DNA from: Dendrophyllia cribrosa
Taxonomy: Eukaryota; Cnidaria; Anthozoa; Scleractinia; Dendrophylliidae
Length of the DNA stretch: 64,000 nt
NCBI GenBank assembly: GCA_024195265.1
Contig: JAJLRJ010000005.1
Location: 32,949,536-33,013,535 of the forward strand
Reading direction: 5' to 3'
Both the position numbers and the translations under genes were made by a program. The stretch's first letter is position 1; every line of letters starts with the position of its first letter. The notes below the pieces were generated by a model. That model did no database searches. It was not told the DNA's origin and saw nothing but the letters and a program-made list of their open reading frames with translations. Positions 11,720 through 22,750 of this stretch are shown piece by piece.

Positions 11720-12695
11720 TATGAAATGATGTGTAATGTTGACAGATGTTAGGATTAAAAGATAAGCAGGCCCTCGCGGTCCAGCTTCTTCCACCAATTT
11801 TTTTGGTTTTATCTGACGATAAGGCCGCGTCCGCATGGACTTATTAATGACCAGTTGATTTCACTTCAGTGCAAAAAAAATGCTCTTAAAAGCATTATCT
11901 GTTGTGGACAATAGAAAAAAAGCTGGCTTATGTAACTTTCAGGTGACAGGATAGTGTTTTCCGGGCAAAATTAGGCCTCAATTCAAATTATATCAGTAGT
12001 TCTATTTGGTCGCGAAGCAGTCTTAAAAACACTTAACTCTTGACGAAATAGACGGCCATCCTCTAACCAATGGCAGATAAAAACGCGCTTCAACATGCAA
12101 AACTGATTGCTGGTTTGTTCCCCTTGAGGAATCACTCAATATTTTCCTCTTGTTGTTCTTTGAGCATTTCGTGTATGAGCGAAGGCACTTAGTTAATCGT
12201 TCAATACTATTTTTGACCACAAACAGCAAAATGTTCGTGACATTGCCTCTTTAAGAACTTTCTTAGATAACACAAATTACTCGATTTCCAAAATACGCTA
12301 GCTTGGGTAGCACTGAATTTAGCGCCCACTCACGTGAAAACGTTCAGATCAAATATTTATAAGGAGATATAATACTGGTATATCGATTGTGAAAATAATA
12401 AAGACGCTATAAAAGGAAGAGAGCCCTTTATTTTACTTCCTGTGAGTAAGCTAAAGTAAAAGCAGAAGATTAAAAATATACATGTTTTGGATTTTGAGAC
12501 ACTCGGGTGAACAATTTTAAACAGTTTTATCGGTAATAATTATTGCGGGTCTGTTTCATTTGGTTTAGTAGCCAAAATGTCCCTTTGGGGTTAACACCAA
12601 ATCTCATAATCATTTATCACTTTCATCAATGATAAAATTCGATCGCTTTTTTCACGTCTTTGCCGTCTTTCTTGTACCATTGCCAACATTTGATG
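11720..12695. other. Intergenic, no gene recognised
   Basis: AT-rich sequence upstream of the short-peptide gene. No conserved ORF, RNA gene or clear element was found. Confidence 0.4.
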
Positions 12696-12696
12696 C

Positions 12697-12774
12697 TTTC
12701 GTAGCTCAGTCAAGTAGAATGTCGCCATAGAAACGAGAAGGTCATGAGTTCAAATCCCGTTCAAAACCTTAAAA
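12697..12774 (+). repeat. tRNA-derived sequence (SINE head or tRNA pseudogene)
   Basis: TAGCTCAGTCAAGTAGA resembles a pol III A box and GAGTTCAAATCCC a B box, spaced as in a tRNA. The acceptor and anticodon stems do not pair well and an A-rich run follows. This fits a tRNA-derived SINE or pseudogene better than a working tRNA. Confidence 0.55.
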
Positions 12775-12961
12775 AAAGATTTCTCAGGCTTTAATCGCAG
12801 TTGAGTTAATTTAATTTGTCCGTCATTGCGAGGATCATTTATGATTATGTGAATAAAGAAAACCATGTACAACAGATGTAATTTGATTCATTATTTATGG
12901 CGCGGATTCATCCAATTTCCTTATTTTGTGGCCGGGACAAAAGAATACCAGCATCTCGAGT

Positions 12962-13120
12962 GAAAAAAATCGGTAGTTTCTTGGTGTTGCGGATGGTGTG
13001 ATCACCAAATGACGTAAAACAAAAGATTCAAAAGACACCGAACAATACCCACACCACAACACAAAAGCTAACCAACAATGGCTTCCGCAACACCAAGAAA
13101 CACCCAAAAAATCACTCTCC
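12962..13120. repeat. Inverted repeat, about 17-bp arms
   Basis: TTTCTTGGTGTTGCGGA near 12977 and TCCGCAACACCAAGAAA near 13083-13100 are exact complements about 100 bp apart. A minus-strand ORF across it is uninformative. Possibly a degraded MITE. Confidence 0.55.
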
Positions 13121-13244
13121 TCCTTCAAATTCAAATATTGTACACATTTGTACACTTAGTACAAGTTTTTGGAAATGCAACCAAAAATGTATCCCCTAGT
13201 GTATCAAATACATAGCCGAAAGAAAATTTTTACAGCAAAAGTTT

Positions 13245-13880
13245 TGGCCGTTATTGATGAAATTTGACCAGCGTACTAGAAGAAAACCCATATTAATTTC
13301 AAAATCGTAAATTTATTGAAATATGGTATTGGGAATCAACACAAATCCATTGGAAACAAAACTTACGATCATCCCGTTAAGGAAATTTGGTGTCATTAGT
13401 TTGTGATAAATCATTATACCCAAGTGTAGCAACATTGTTGATGAGTGTCTCTAGTGGTCATAGACGGACTGCATGGGCATTAATAAATTGCAACTAGAAA
13501 AAAGTTCGGCTTCGATTTCAAATTAAAATGGGCTGAAACAGACCATAATTTGTTCCCCTTTAAAGAATTGGTTCATTACTTTCTCGTGGTGTTTTAGTAT
13601 TATTTTGTAAAAGGAATAATTGTAGCACGGTTTATTTTGACCAAAAAACTCAAAATCCCCGTGAAACTGCCCCTTTAATACGATTAACAGTTACCTTGTT
13701 TATTGATGAGATTTACCCTGGGTAATTTCAACATCGCAAATCTATCTTACATTGGAAATCGACTCAAATACATTGGAAGCCCAACTTGACATCACCCCGT
13801 TCATGATACCACACCGGCGTAAACAAGCGCCGATTCGGCTTCAATTCCCTGAAAATCTCGTTAATCCGATCTCTCCTTTA
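13245..13880. repeat. Diverged direct duplication, about 440-bp period; otherwise no gene
   Basis: Blocks at about 13245-13390 and 13690-13815 share TTATTGATGA, then CAAATYCATTGGAA and CATCCCGTT-like strings in the same order. The sequence from 12775 to 14640 otherwise shows nothing coding. Confidence 0.45.
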
Positions 13881-14124
13881 TAATACCGCCATTTTTTACA
13901 GCCAGTATATTTAATGTATATAGTTATTTACCAGTATATACAATTATCTGCGGAGCTTTTTTTCTTTTAATTGACAAGGTAAACACTTTTTTAGTTCTAT
14001 GGTTTTTATTTTCAATCTAGAGCTAGGCATAATTAATTATTCCACGAAGTCAAGTAAATGAAACATGTCAGGTCCATTAAAATAAGGTGACAAGAGCTAA
14101 AACTGCGAAATACTAAGAAATATC

Positions 14125-14152
14125 TTGTATTGTATTGTATTGTATTGTATTG
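14125..14152. repeat. (TTGTA)n microsatellite
   Basis: About five perfect 5-bp units. Confidence 0.85.
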
Positions 14153-14644
14153 ACTCACCAGTCTTTTCATGATCTAGCCACACCCATGCATAAAGTCCTT
14201 ATAATCATATATTTAAGTCTTGATCATTTTATAGTATGTTAAAAAGATACGAAATATCACTGAAACTAAATTTTAATTAATTCTTAACTATTCTCATATG
14301 GCCGGGTCTCCTACAAGGCAAATATGTAAACCAATTGAGACAATTATTAATACCATAAACCGTATTTTCTCGCAAGTACTGTTGTTACTTAGATTAGCTA
14401 AATATTCTAAACACGTATAAATAATATTGTCTTGAAACATTTATTTGCATTTTAAAAAGCGCAGTTCTTTACATTTCAGCCCTGGCAATATTATACAAAA
14501 TTTATTTATAACCCACAGCACTGCTAAAGCCTGAAACTTGTTTCCGAAACTTACTGAAGAATATAATTTCCTATCAACCCATGAATTAAAGCTAATAATA
14601 TAATTAAACAGCTAGGCACTCCCATGGCTGTGAATATTGTGTAT

Positions 14645-14845
14645 CATAGAGCAGTTTTCAAGTCATATCATAAGACAAAAACGAAAGTAATCACTCTGGC
14701 TGACCACCACGGCGCAGATAATCCTGTGAACCAATCAGAAATCGAGGCAAATACCTGTACCGGTGCCATGCGCGGAAAAGGCGCGTGTAAGAAATTAGTT
14801 GCGATTAGTTTTGGTTTTACTTCTGATTGGCCAATGCTGACTTGA
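14645..14845. repeat. Dispersed repeat, copy A
   Basis: Contains GAGCAGTTTTCAAGT, AAGTAATCACTCTGGC, AACCAATCAGA and TTTGGTTTTACTTCTGATTGG. The same ordered motifs recur at about 15480-15690, so this is a dispersed repeat and not a gene. Confidence 0.6.
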
Positions 14846-15005
14846 CATACCGCACTATTGTATTGAAATGTCAATATGTTGAATGTAATGTTTACTACAT
14901 GAGCGGAAGTGTTGTATCGGCCTATACAATCACGAGGCGCAGCCGAGTAAATGTATAGTGCCGATACAACACGGACGCGAATGTTGTAAAGAACTTGTGA
15001 AATTC

Positions 15006-15119
15006 ACATTCCAGATACAACTCACTAGTGGTTGTACTCTAATTTACATTCCAGATACAACTCACTAGTGGTTGTACTCTAATTTACATTCCAGATACAA
15101 CTCACTAGTGAGTTACGTT
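15006..15119. repeat. 40-bp tandem repeat, three units
   Basis: Units begin ACATTCCAGATACAACTCAC at 15006, 15046 and 15086, with an exact 40-bp period. A partly palindromic GTGTTGTATCGGC-type hairpin lies just before it (about 14908-14975). Confidence 0.9.
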
Positions 15120-15479
15120 GTATCTGATTTACAGGGTTAACCATGTGATTGGAATGGCTCATTTCTATTTGTTAGTACCCTTATGAATTATTAAGTAATT
15201 TTACAAATTTAGATATAGAACATTCCATAAGAAGTTACAAAAGTTGTCCCGAGTAGGGTAGTTATTTTTTCTAAACCAACTTTCACTCACACAACCTTTC
15301 GGTTCAAAGTAAGTAAATTTAACTTCCGCAGTGTGACATTTGTTTTTTAGCCCAGGCAGGGCTTTACTTTTCCAGGGTTAGAGAGCCAAGATTTTACAAC
15401 CGGGAGAAAAGCTGGGAATCAAAATCCTCCAGAGGGCAGCATTCTACCATCCAAGATAACATTTTGGTTTGCTGCGTTA

Positions 15480-15690
15480 GAGCGGTTTTCAGTCGAGTGT
15501 CGTAAAAGCAAAACCAAAGTGATCACTCTGGCCAATCACAACACACGCAGACAATACAATGAACCAATCACAACACACGCAGACAACGTAACAAACCAAT
15601 CAAATACATGTAGACGTCAAGAGCGGGAAAACACGTGCGAGCAAATCAAGATTGTTTTTGGTTTTACTTCTGTGGTTGCTTGAGAAAATG
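15480..15690. repeat. Dispersed repeat, copy B, with an internal short tandem
   Basis: Matches copy A at 14645 in motif order (GCGGTTTTCAGTCGAG, AAGTGATCACTCTGGCC, GTTTTACTTCTG). CCAATCACAACACACGCAGA repeats about twice inside. Confidence 0.6.
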
Positions 15691-15888
15691 GCGCGAGATT
15701 TTTTAGTCGATCCTGACAAATCGTAGCAAGCCGAAAACATAAAAACTCAATTAAAAACAGCTCTATGAGAACAAATGTATAAAGAGTTGCATGGTACGCG
15801 CGCTCAGGACGGCTCGTGTGGAAGGTGAATCACTGCTGCTAGCTTTTGTTTTAGGAGCAAAAATTGATGAGCAACCAGGGTTAAACGT

Positions 15889-15996
15889 ATTAAAATCTTA
15901 AAAAACGTTTTCTGGTTAAAAATTATTTAAAAACTGAGCTTTCGGCTAAATTTTTAAATAATTTTTAACCAGAGAAGGTTTTTTTAAGATTTTAAT
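15889..15996. repeat. AT-rich hairpin just past the GT31 stop codon
   Basis: ATTAAAATCTTAAAAAACGT and GGTTAAAAATTATTTAAAAA on the left pair with their near complements on the right around a short centre. It lies 38 bp beyond the stop of the glycosyltransferase on its 3' side, so it probably falls in the 3' UTR. Confidence 0.7.
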
Positions 15997-16033
15997 AAGC
16001 TTTTGTTTTGTTTACTCATAGCTTGCATCATCA

Positions 16034-16781
16034 TCAAATATTGAGAGAGACAGAAAATGAATTCCAGCTATAATCAGCGTCTCCTATCCCATTTTTAATA
16101 TGTTCGCATATGGTTGGAACGTGTTTTAAGACTAGGACGTTAAAATGAGTTTGAATTTGCAGTTTCCCAGAAATGCGGTGAATAACTAGAGGTCCATTAA
16201 ATTTGCATAAGCTGTATCCTTCATACTCCGAGTAGATGGTTTTTCTCGTCGTAAATGGAATAAATCTTTCATTATGCGTTATATTCACTTTGATATACTG
16301 CATTAAAGCACCAAAACATGCATCTTCATTCGGGAATAATCGTACGACATTTAAAGCCCTATACAACTTTCTCAAAAGTCTCCCGCTAAATACGTAGCCC
16401 GCTCCTGCAGCATAAGGTGGGTATTTTGAGCCGGGGTACTCGTCTTCTGATACATAAAACTGACTTTCAGGCTCGCGATAAGGTCCCTTGTCTATTAAAG
16501 CCGCGCCCATATACAGAGGTGTGTTCCGTTGACGTTCTTTGAGTAAGTGAATGATTTCAAGTATGTTAACAAAGGAATCATCATCTGCTTTCATCACATA
16601 TTGAGCCTGGCAGTGCTTAGCTGCCCATTCAACTCCCAGCGCCATCTTTTTTGTCAGGTTTCTGTACGAGTCCGTAAAATCTCCAAATAGAAGATCTTCA
16701 TGGAGTCTGGCCTCATCTCGCAGCAGTTCGTCTAATCTTGGGTTATGTGTCTGGCCTAAGAGGAACACTGTTTTCCATAAC
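16034..16781 (-). CDS. Beta-1,3-galactosyltransferase-like protein, exon 2 (catalytic domain)
   Basis: Second coding exon of the GT31 gene, from the acceptor at 16783-16782 to TGA at 16036-16034. It carries the family's catalytic core: WKTVFLLG right after the junction, the block DFTDSYRNLTKK, a DDD metal-binding motif (about residues 222-224 of the joined protein, in KADDDSFVN), YPPYAAGAGYVFSG (about 276-289) and EDACFG (about 308-313). All motifs are intact, so the enzyme is probably active. The acceptor substrate cannot be told from sequence. Confidence 0.9.
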
Positions 16782-17991
16782 CTTAAATCAGAACATGATC
16801 GTATTTAAATTGGATAATTCTGGGAAATTTCCAATTATTTCGCCGCAAAAAGAGTATATGAAAAACGTTTTTTTTTTAACGTAATGTTGTATAACACGGC
16901 ATTAGGGCCATTTATATGAGAGATTTTAAGACGCGGCTTACACAAGCCGCGGCTTATGTAAGCCGCGAACTGACCTATTTATACGAGCGCGGCTTGCATA
17001 AGACGCGAAGTGCTCGTATAAATGGTTCGCGTCTTATTTTTCATGCAGCCTCGTTTACATGCGATGTTACCATTAGCAACAAATCTGCAGCAATACAAGA
17101 TGGCGCGCTGCAGCAAGAAGCAAAAGCATGCTGTCATTTTAAGAAGGAAGAAACTTTTTCAGAGATGTTTTCTTCAATGTTGAGAAGTCTTCTTTTCTTA
17201 TGAAGACCATGCTGTTAAGGAAAATTCATAAACTCGGCGGCGTTGCATACACAGAATACAACAGAAATCCGAGAAGAGTCGGTAGAAAGCGATCGACGGA
17301 TTGGTGCAATCGCGACATGTTGCAGATGGAAGATGCTGAATTCATTGGAAACTTTCGGCTCTCCCGGCCATCTTTTGCAAAGCTTTGCAACCAATTACGC
17401 TTGTAGAGCCATCTTGTTTGCAATCTGAAAGTCGGGAGCTCACAAGAGATCGCGTAGACGATCGCGTAAGCTAAACTTACGCTTGCGCAGTATGTGTTTT
17501 CGTCTTAGGTAAGCCGCGAACCCATTTAAACGAGCAAGTTCGCGGCCTACATAAGCCGCGGCTTATGTAAGACTAGCCCTAGACCCGCGGCTTACACAAG
17601 CCGCGTCTTAAATAAGCCGCGGCTTGCGTAAGACGCGAACGGTGATTTTGTACCATTTATACGGTCAGTTCGCGGCTTACATAAGCCGCGGCTTATTTCT
17701 CTCGTATAAATGGCCCTAATGTGTCTTTTTACGGAGACGAGTTTAATATTGTTATGTCATAAGGTTTCATAAGAAAAGCCTTCAGCCAGACTGTCAAATA
17801 GCTAAAAGTGTTTTAGCTACGCTCCTACTTGTTCTGTTCTGGAAATTTTTAACGCTTGAAAAAGCCGTTAAATTATTTATTGTTTTTCTTTTGCAATTGT
17901 GATCGCTCTCAAACAAAGGAGGACGTTGCACGGGATACTGGTAGTCACTAGATTTCAACACAATAATGTTTAAAGTTAATCGTTGACTTAC
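16782..17991 (-). other. Intron of the GT31 gene
   Basis: GT donor at 17991-17990 (AAG then GTAAGT) and AG acceptor at 16783-16782 give an in-frame join (codon AGG across the junction). The intron is about 1.2 kb, and two thirds of it is a PIF/Harbinger remnant. Confidence 0.85.
16902..17719. mobile_element. PIF/Harbinger-type element remnant inside the GT31 intron
   Basis: Terminal repeats GGGCCATTTATATGAG (16905) and CTCGTATAAATGGCCC (ending 17716) are flanked by TTA and TAA. The arms are rich in the palindromic word AAGCCGCGGCTTA. Inside on plus is a degraded transposase start: ATG at 17100 (MARCSKKQKHAV), frame breaks, then about 17290-17405 with EDAEFIGNFRLSRPSFAKLC, typical of the N-terminal part of Harbinger DDE transposases. 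The catalytic DDE domain is missing, so it is non-autonomous. Confidence 0.8.
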
Positions 17992-18458
17992 CTTGGCATC
18001 AGTTGCTTGCCGGTATCAGCCCTGTTGATTCTGTTCTCTGGTCTTCCCCAGGACATTCGAATGGCTTGTCTCTCCATGATGTTTGCTGGAGTTGAGTGGA
18101 TTTGTATTAAGAGAAATGGTGCCTGTTTGCAATTGAGCAAAGGAGGGTGATAAGCTCTTTCAATCTGATCATCTCTGTTTCCTTTCAGGTTTCTTCCGTA
18201 CAATGCAGCTTGATCAAAGGCTTTTCCAATACGTTCTCTGATTTCCTCGAATCTTTGTAGAGTTTCGTTTATTTCGATTTGTAATCTTTTCAGATCAACG
18301 AAGAGAAGTCGATCATTTTCATGAATGTTATTAACATCATTTTTGCTAAATCGTTTGGCATATCGATAGTTAAAAATCACAAAAATGTTCGATATTCCCA
18401 AGAAAGCTGACAAAAGCAGAAAACATTTTGTTCTAAAAACGTTGGACAAGAAACACAT
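17992..18458 (-). CDS. Beta-1,3-galactosyltransferase-like protein, exon 1 (N-terminus)
   Basis: First coding exon of a 404-residue GT31-family enzyme, the usual length for beta-1,3-galactosyl- and N-acetylglucosaminyltransferases. These type II Golgi proteins transfer a sugar from a UDP donor in beta-1,3 linkage. The ATG at 18458 gives a short cytoplasmic tail, a membrane anchor at about residues 11-30, a charged stem, then the conserved start of the catalytic domain with RQAIRMSWG at 130-138. The exon ends at 17992 and joins exon 2 in frame. Upstream, a good acceptor (TTTTATTTACAG) at about 18493 implies a 5' UTR intron, and the leader contains a minimal upstream ORF (ATGAGATGA), which may reduce translation. 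Confidence 0.9.
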
Positions 18459-18494
18459 TTCGAAGAAGTCATCTCATGATAAGCGATCGCTGTA

Positions 18495-20085
18495 AATAAA
18501 AATGAAAATTTAACAAAAGAGTGTTTTTTGTTATTCCGTTAATTCTTTATGTGGAGTAAAGCTACTATGGAAACTAAGTTGAAACTTTGAACCGCACTTC
18601 AAATAATAATCTAGTTAATTTGCTTAGGCGGCTCTCATAATCCTCATGACAAGAAGCATATTAATCACGTGCTCTTTATACCACGCTGATAGGTCCAGCG
18701 CGCTGATGCGTTGCTCTGCACGTGCTTATCGCTGCCTTGCTCCTCACAAAAAAAACGAAAATGACCAAATTCAACGTTTTAAATGGAACTTTGTTCATGC
18801 ATACGAATATATATTTTTTTATTTTATCAGCTTCGCCATATAACAAAATAAACTTACCGTAGATAAAATATGTCAAGCATAAAAAAATTCTAAGTAAACT
18901 TTCAAGTTATCTAAGCGACTGTGGTGGGAGGGCGGTTGGTGAGAAACTTCCAGAACTTCAAGGACAAGCTCCTATTTTTCATAACACTGTTTTAGTTTTA
19001 AGACCGCTCTTTCTTCAAGGTGACCATTACTCAGTCATGCACCCATCCCCTTTTATTTTCCCCTTCGCCCCTTTCCTCCCAGCAATAGTTATGGACGCGG
19101 TCCCTAAAGAAAAGCAGAAACGACATGGGATCCGCAAGAGCGTTTTATAAGCCAGTTCAGTACTGCGGGCCCGACTTTAAAAAGGATTTATAAAACATTG
19201 ACTACAAAATATATAAAAACAGTATGATGCTACAAATAGAATTGTAGCTAGGACAGATAGCTTTGAACAAGTTACTGACTAAGGATAAACGATTTATTCT
19301 GCGGGCAGACGCGTACGTCCTTTATTGAATAGAGGCGTCTGAGCGCAGACTATTATAATTAGTCACTGCTCCTGTACAGTTCGGCTACAATAAAAAAATT
19401 CGATATTTAAAGCTGGAATATTCACAAAGGTTTAACTTTATGAGTGAAAGGGTTAATATATCTAACCGAACGCCGGTCTGCCCACGTTAAAAAATTGAAT
19501 TGAATATCATCGACAGTGATGACTGAAGCGGACGGATGCGGGGATGTTACGGGAAACGATGAATATTTCAGACGTGATTTTTAATTGTTTAGAGGAAACA
19601 GGTGCAAACATAGTAAAATAAAGGGGTAATATTTTTAGATTTATTTTGTAACCGCGACATTGATCTTCTCTGGGTAACATAGAGTGGTTACACAATATTA
19701 TTGAGAACATTAAACACGATAATTTGGTTCCATTTGCCGTGTTCCATTTTCCCTGTTCCTTCGTTTATTTTATGTAGCTTTCATTTGAACATAGCCTGCA
19801 CCGTAACAACAAGATTGAAAGAAAACTTTGCATTAATTAATTAATGAAAAAAAGAGCCCAAAGAGCTAACATTGATCCGGTCTTACCGTTTTTGACAACA
19901 CGCTAAAATAAAAAACAAAAAAGCAGGTCTTAAGTGTGTAAAGAATTGTTTACCCAGATGGCGCGTAGCGAAACAAAGAAAGTTTTTGTGCGCCGATCAA
20001 TTCGAAACATCAACATCCCCTTTGGGCAATGCCTCGGGCATTTGAACTTTTGAAGATCGACTTGTTCAAATTCCCGCCCCCTTGG
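18495..20085. other. Intergenic, no gene recognised
   Basis: Contains the presumed 5' region of the GT31 gene and unique-looking AT-rich DNA. No conserved ORF, RNA gene or bounded element was found. Confidence 0.4.
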
Positions 20086-20241
20086 CAGGGGCGTAGCTAC
20101 CTGTACGCACGTACGCACGTGCGTACCTGAAAAAGTCGAAAAAAAGAAAGATTTGGGACTTGAGGGTGGGGTAGGAGGTAGGGGGAGTGTTTGAAAACAG
20201 TGATTGTGCGTACCTCTGAAAAAGTCCTGGCTACGCCCCTG
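20086..20241. mobile_element. hAT-like MITE, 156 bp
   Basis: Ends CAGGGGCGTAGCTAC and GGCTACGCCCCTG are the classical hAT terminal repeat. The 8-bp flanks (CCCCTTGG and CAAGTTGG) agree at 5 of 8 positions, consistent with an aged 8-bp duplication. Inside is a CGTACGCACGTACGCACGTG purine-pyrimidine alternation. No coding capacity. Confidence 0.8.
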
Positions 20242-20789
20242 CAAGTTGGGTCAAAATTGCATTCGAATACCCCACCCTAGCACTCAAATGCCCTCCTAAA
20301 GATAAAATGTTTTTAGTGAAAATAAAAATTACACTTTGCATTCAGTTGTTTTGATTTATGCTGTTGGTTTTTGAACAATCGCTTGCAAGCGTCATTCCAC
20401 GAGGTGAAAATTTATTATTCTAATCGCGTTTTATAGCAACTGACAAGTGTTTCCTTAATGAATTTTTTGTTTGAGAGAGGTTGTTGTTCATTTTACAGTG
20501 TTTTTCCTTTCAAGAAACAAGAGATCTACCACTTTGAACAGAATTCTGTGTCCCATTTACAGAAGAGAGATGCAGTTGGCCTTTCTTTCGTTTTCACAGA
20601 GGAATTTTTATTAGTTTGCCCATTCAGTTTTAAAAGTGGAGGTACCGTTCCTCAGAAATGCCTAGGTTGAGTGCTTTTGTCTGCAGGCTAAATTTGGTTT
20701 TCGATAGGTAGGAAAAGAACGTAAACACCCATCTATCTTCTTGTTGGACAAAATTGTAAATAAATGTTAACACAGAGTATTGAGACTAC

Positions 20790-20796
20790 TTTTATT
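20790..20796 (-). terminator. Poly(A) signal of the Cys-rich peptide gene
   Basis: AATAAAA on the minus strand about 45 bp past the stop codon at 20839. Confidence 0.5.
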
Positions 20797-20838
20797 TTCT
20801 ATCAAGTTCATGAACTCTAAAATGACATCGCTATTACG

Positions 20839-21192
20839 TTAATGTTGGCTATTCCTTGCACGTTTGACTAGAATATCATCCAGCAGATCCTTAAACATTG
20901 CTACTCTTTCATCATTCCATGGAAAATTTTCATTTCCATCTTCAATTAGTGCCACTCTTTCATTGGAATTTGGTTTCCAGTCTTCCAGCATTCTTTTCCG
21001 TTTGCAACCGAGGTTGGCCAAACAGTTATCTTTGCGATCATTGCAGGTCGTACATTCAAGTGGATTTCGACATTGATTCAAACATAAACTCCCCTGTTCG
21101 TTACAGCAAGCACAGGTCGTGCAACTGCTTTCCACGGACTGAGCAAAACAGTAGACTAAAATCAGCACTCCAAAACAAGCGGTCGTTTTCAT
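20839..21192 (-). CDS. Secreted cysteine-rich peptide precursor, 117 aa
   Basis: The ATG at 21192 starts a clear signal peptide (about 22 residues, hydrophobic, ending SVES). The mature part has ten cysteines (C24, 27, 29, 30, 37, 41, 47, 50, 57, 63), then a basic cleavage-like site KRKR and an acidic Cys-free tail of about 50 residues with two similar ERVA-type blocks (NSNERVALIEDG and NDERVAMFKD). An intron acceptor (TTATTTTTAG) abuts the ATG. The matching donor (CACAG then GTAGAT) at 21282/21281 gives an 89-bp 5' UTR intron, and TATAAAT lies at 21433-21427. The protein at 63962 has the same MKT start, the same acceptor-ATG join and the same Cys frame. I do not recognise the family; small Cys-rich secreted proteins of anthozoans are a possible home, but the function is unknown. 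Confidence 0.8.
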   Translation of the reverse strand: MKTTACFGVLILVYCFAQSVESSCTTCACCNEQGSLCLNQCRNPLECTTCNDRKDNCLANLGCKRKRMLEDWKPNSNERVALIEDGNENFPWNDERVAMFKDLLDDILVKRARNSQH

Positions 21193-21426
21193 CTAAAAAT
21201 AACAGGAAATAAGTTAAACAGCGTTGCACTAGGTTAAACTCTGATGAAGTTTTTCAATCAGAGAGTTTGATGTTCATCTACCTGTGTTTGTTCATTTACG
21301 AATTGTTTTGGAAGCGATTTTTAGACCAAACCAAATTTGCCGCGTTCTCTAGCATCGCGCATTACTAAAGTTCCACAGCAGGCAATATTTGTTCTTTGAC
21401 GCAGCTGCTGTACTTTTTCTACAATC

Positions 21427-21433
21427 ATTTATA
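21427..21433 (-). promoter_or_regulatory. TATA box of the Cys-rich peptide gene
   Basis: TATAAAT in the context AAGTATAAATG, about 145 bp upstream of the 5' UTR donor. Position and context match a core promoter; the start site is not determined. Confidence 0.45.
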
Positions 21434-21862
21434 CTTATTATGCTAGACTGAGAAGAAGTAGTTTTTTAGTCTATGTGCAGCCTAAAAATCGGACAACTAC
21501 CATCTGTTTAAATAGACCACTTTAACTAAAAGAGTGTCAGCCTGGGGCGAGAGTACAGTAACTGCGCATTGGACTGTGGGACAAAAAGGCGCCAAACCTT
21601 GCGGTGTGTCGCCCAGTGTTTTTGAGCAAATTCAATGAAACCATTCTCATAAGGAAAGTACCAGTTGAATTTTCAGGATATGTCTTCTAAAAAGCGGCTT
21701 TTAAATCTGGTCCATCGTCGATGATTTTTTAACTTTGTTCTGATCATTGGTTTATTGGTGGTTTGAAACTGACGATCTCACAATAATTATTGGAGGAGCT
21801 GCAAGTTTTTTAATCCATCCCATCGCTCGGTCTTGATCGAACTTAAGACAGAATTAATTATG

Positions 21863-22692
21863 TTAAGGTGGCTGAACACAGTTTTACTGCTCCTATATGT
21901 CATTCATTGTCATTTTAAAACCACTAACGTCTGGGCGCCCAAAATTGGCAAGGCATAAGATTAAGCAACAAGCTGATATATTTTGATATTTTTGTTGAGC
22001 TTTTAGGGTGTTGTCATGGCAACACGGTGGATTGTAAATCAGCCTGCAATATTTGGTTTTGTTTATTTTCAGAAAATCTAGTCATTAGATTTTGTCCATC
22101 ATTTGTCTCCAGTAAACTTGTAAAAATATTCGCATGTTAACACTGGTCTCATGTAATTTTGACAGAGGGATATTCCGTAATTTGTTGTTTAATATGTTTG
22201 CGTTTTGTAAAAATATTCTTTGTTAGATTTCAAATTTTTGATGGCAGTTGAGTTTGGCATATTTAGAACTATTATTGTGCCAAATTTCGTGAAATTCTAA
22301 TGAGTGGTTCCCTAGAAATCAGCATGTTTCCGAGGAAAGTCGCTAAAACATCCAGTCACAATATTTTGGTCAACTGCGCATGCATTGCATTAATTCTGAC
22401 TGGGTTCTCGATCCAAAGACAAAAACGACGAAAAAGGCAGTGTATTTCTTCAATGGTTCTATATATTGTCTAATGATTCAACAAACATTTTTACAAACAA
22501 CAAATTGTTTGATTTTAAGACGAAAAACAACACTTTTGTGATCCACACTGAGCAAAATAAAATGATCGCTAAGGCGCTAAGGCGTAGGCGATTGTAGGCC
22601 CCACGTTTGTTTTTCTCAAAACTTTGCACGCGCTGACTCACATAAGCAGCTGAAATTGAAGAGCATGCGCAAATTGTGTTCAGCCACCTTAA
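21863..22692. mobile_element. TTAA-flanked MITE, 822 bp
   Basis: Ends GGTGGCTGAACACA (21867) and TGTGTTCAGCCACC (ending 22688) are exact inverted repeats, each directly next to TTAA (21863-21866, 22689-22692). No transposase. The superfamily by target is piggyBac or Kolobok. Confidence 0.85.
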
Positions 22693-22750
22693 GCTGGAAA
22701 GTTTAGAGCTGTATAATACTGTGTCAAGGGCAGGTATTGAATTACTTTTT

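Noticed and set aside
12697..12774. Functional tRNA gene
   Set aside because: A and B boxes are present but the stems do not pair into a cloverleaf.
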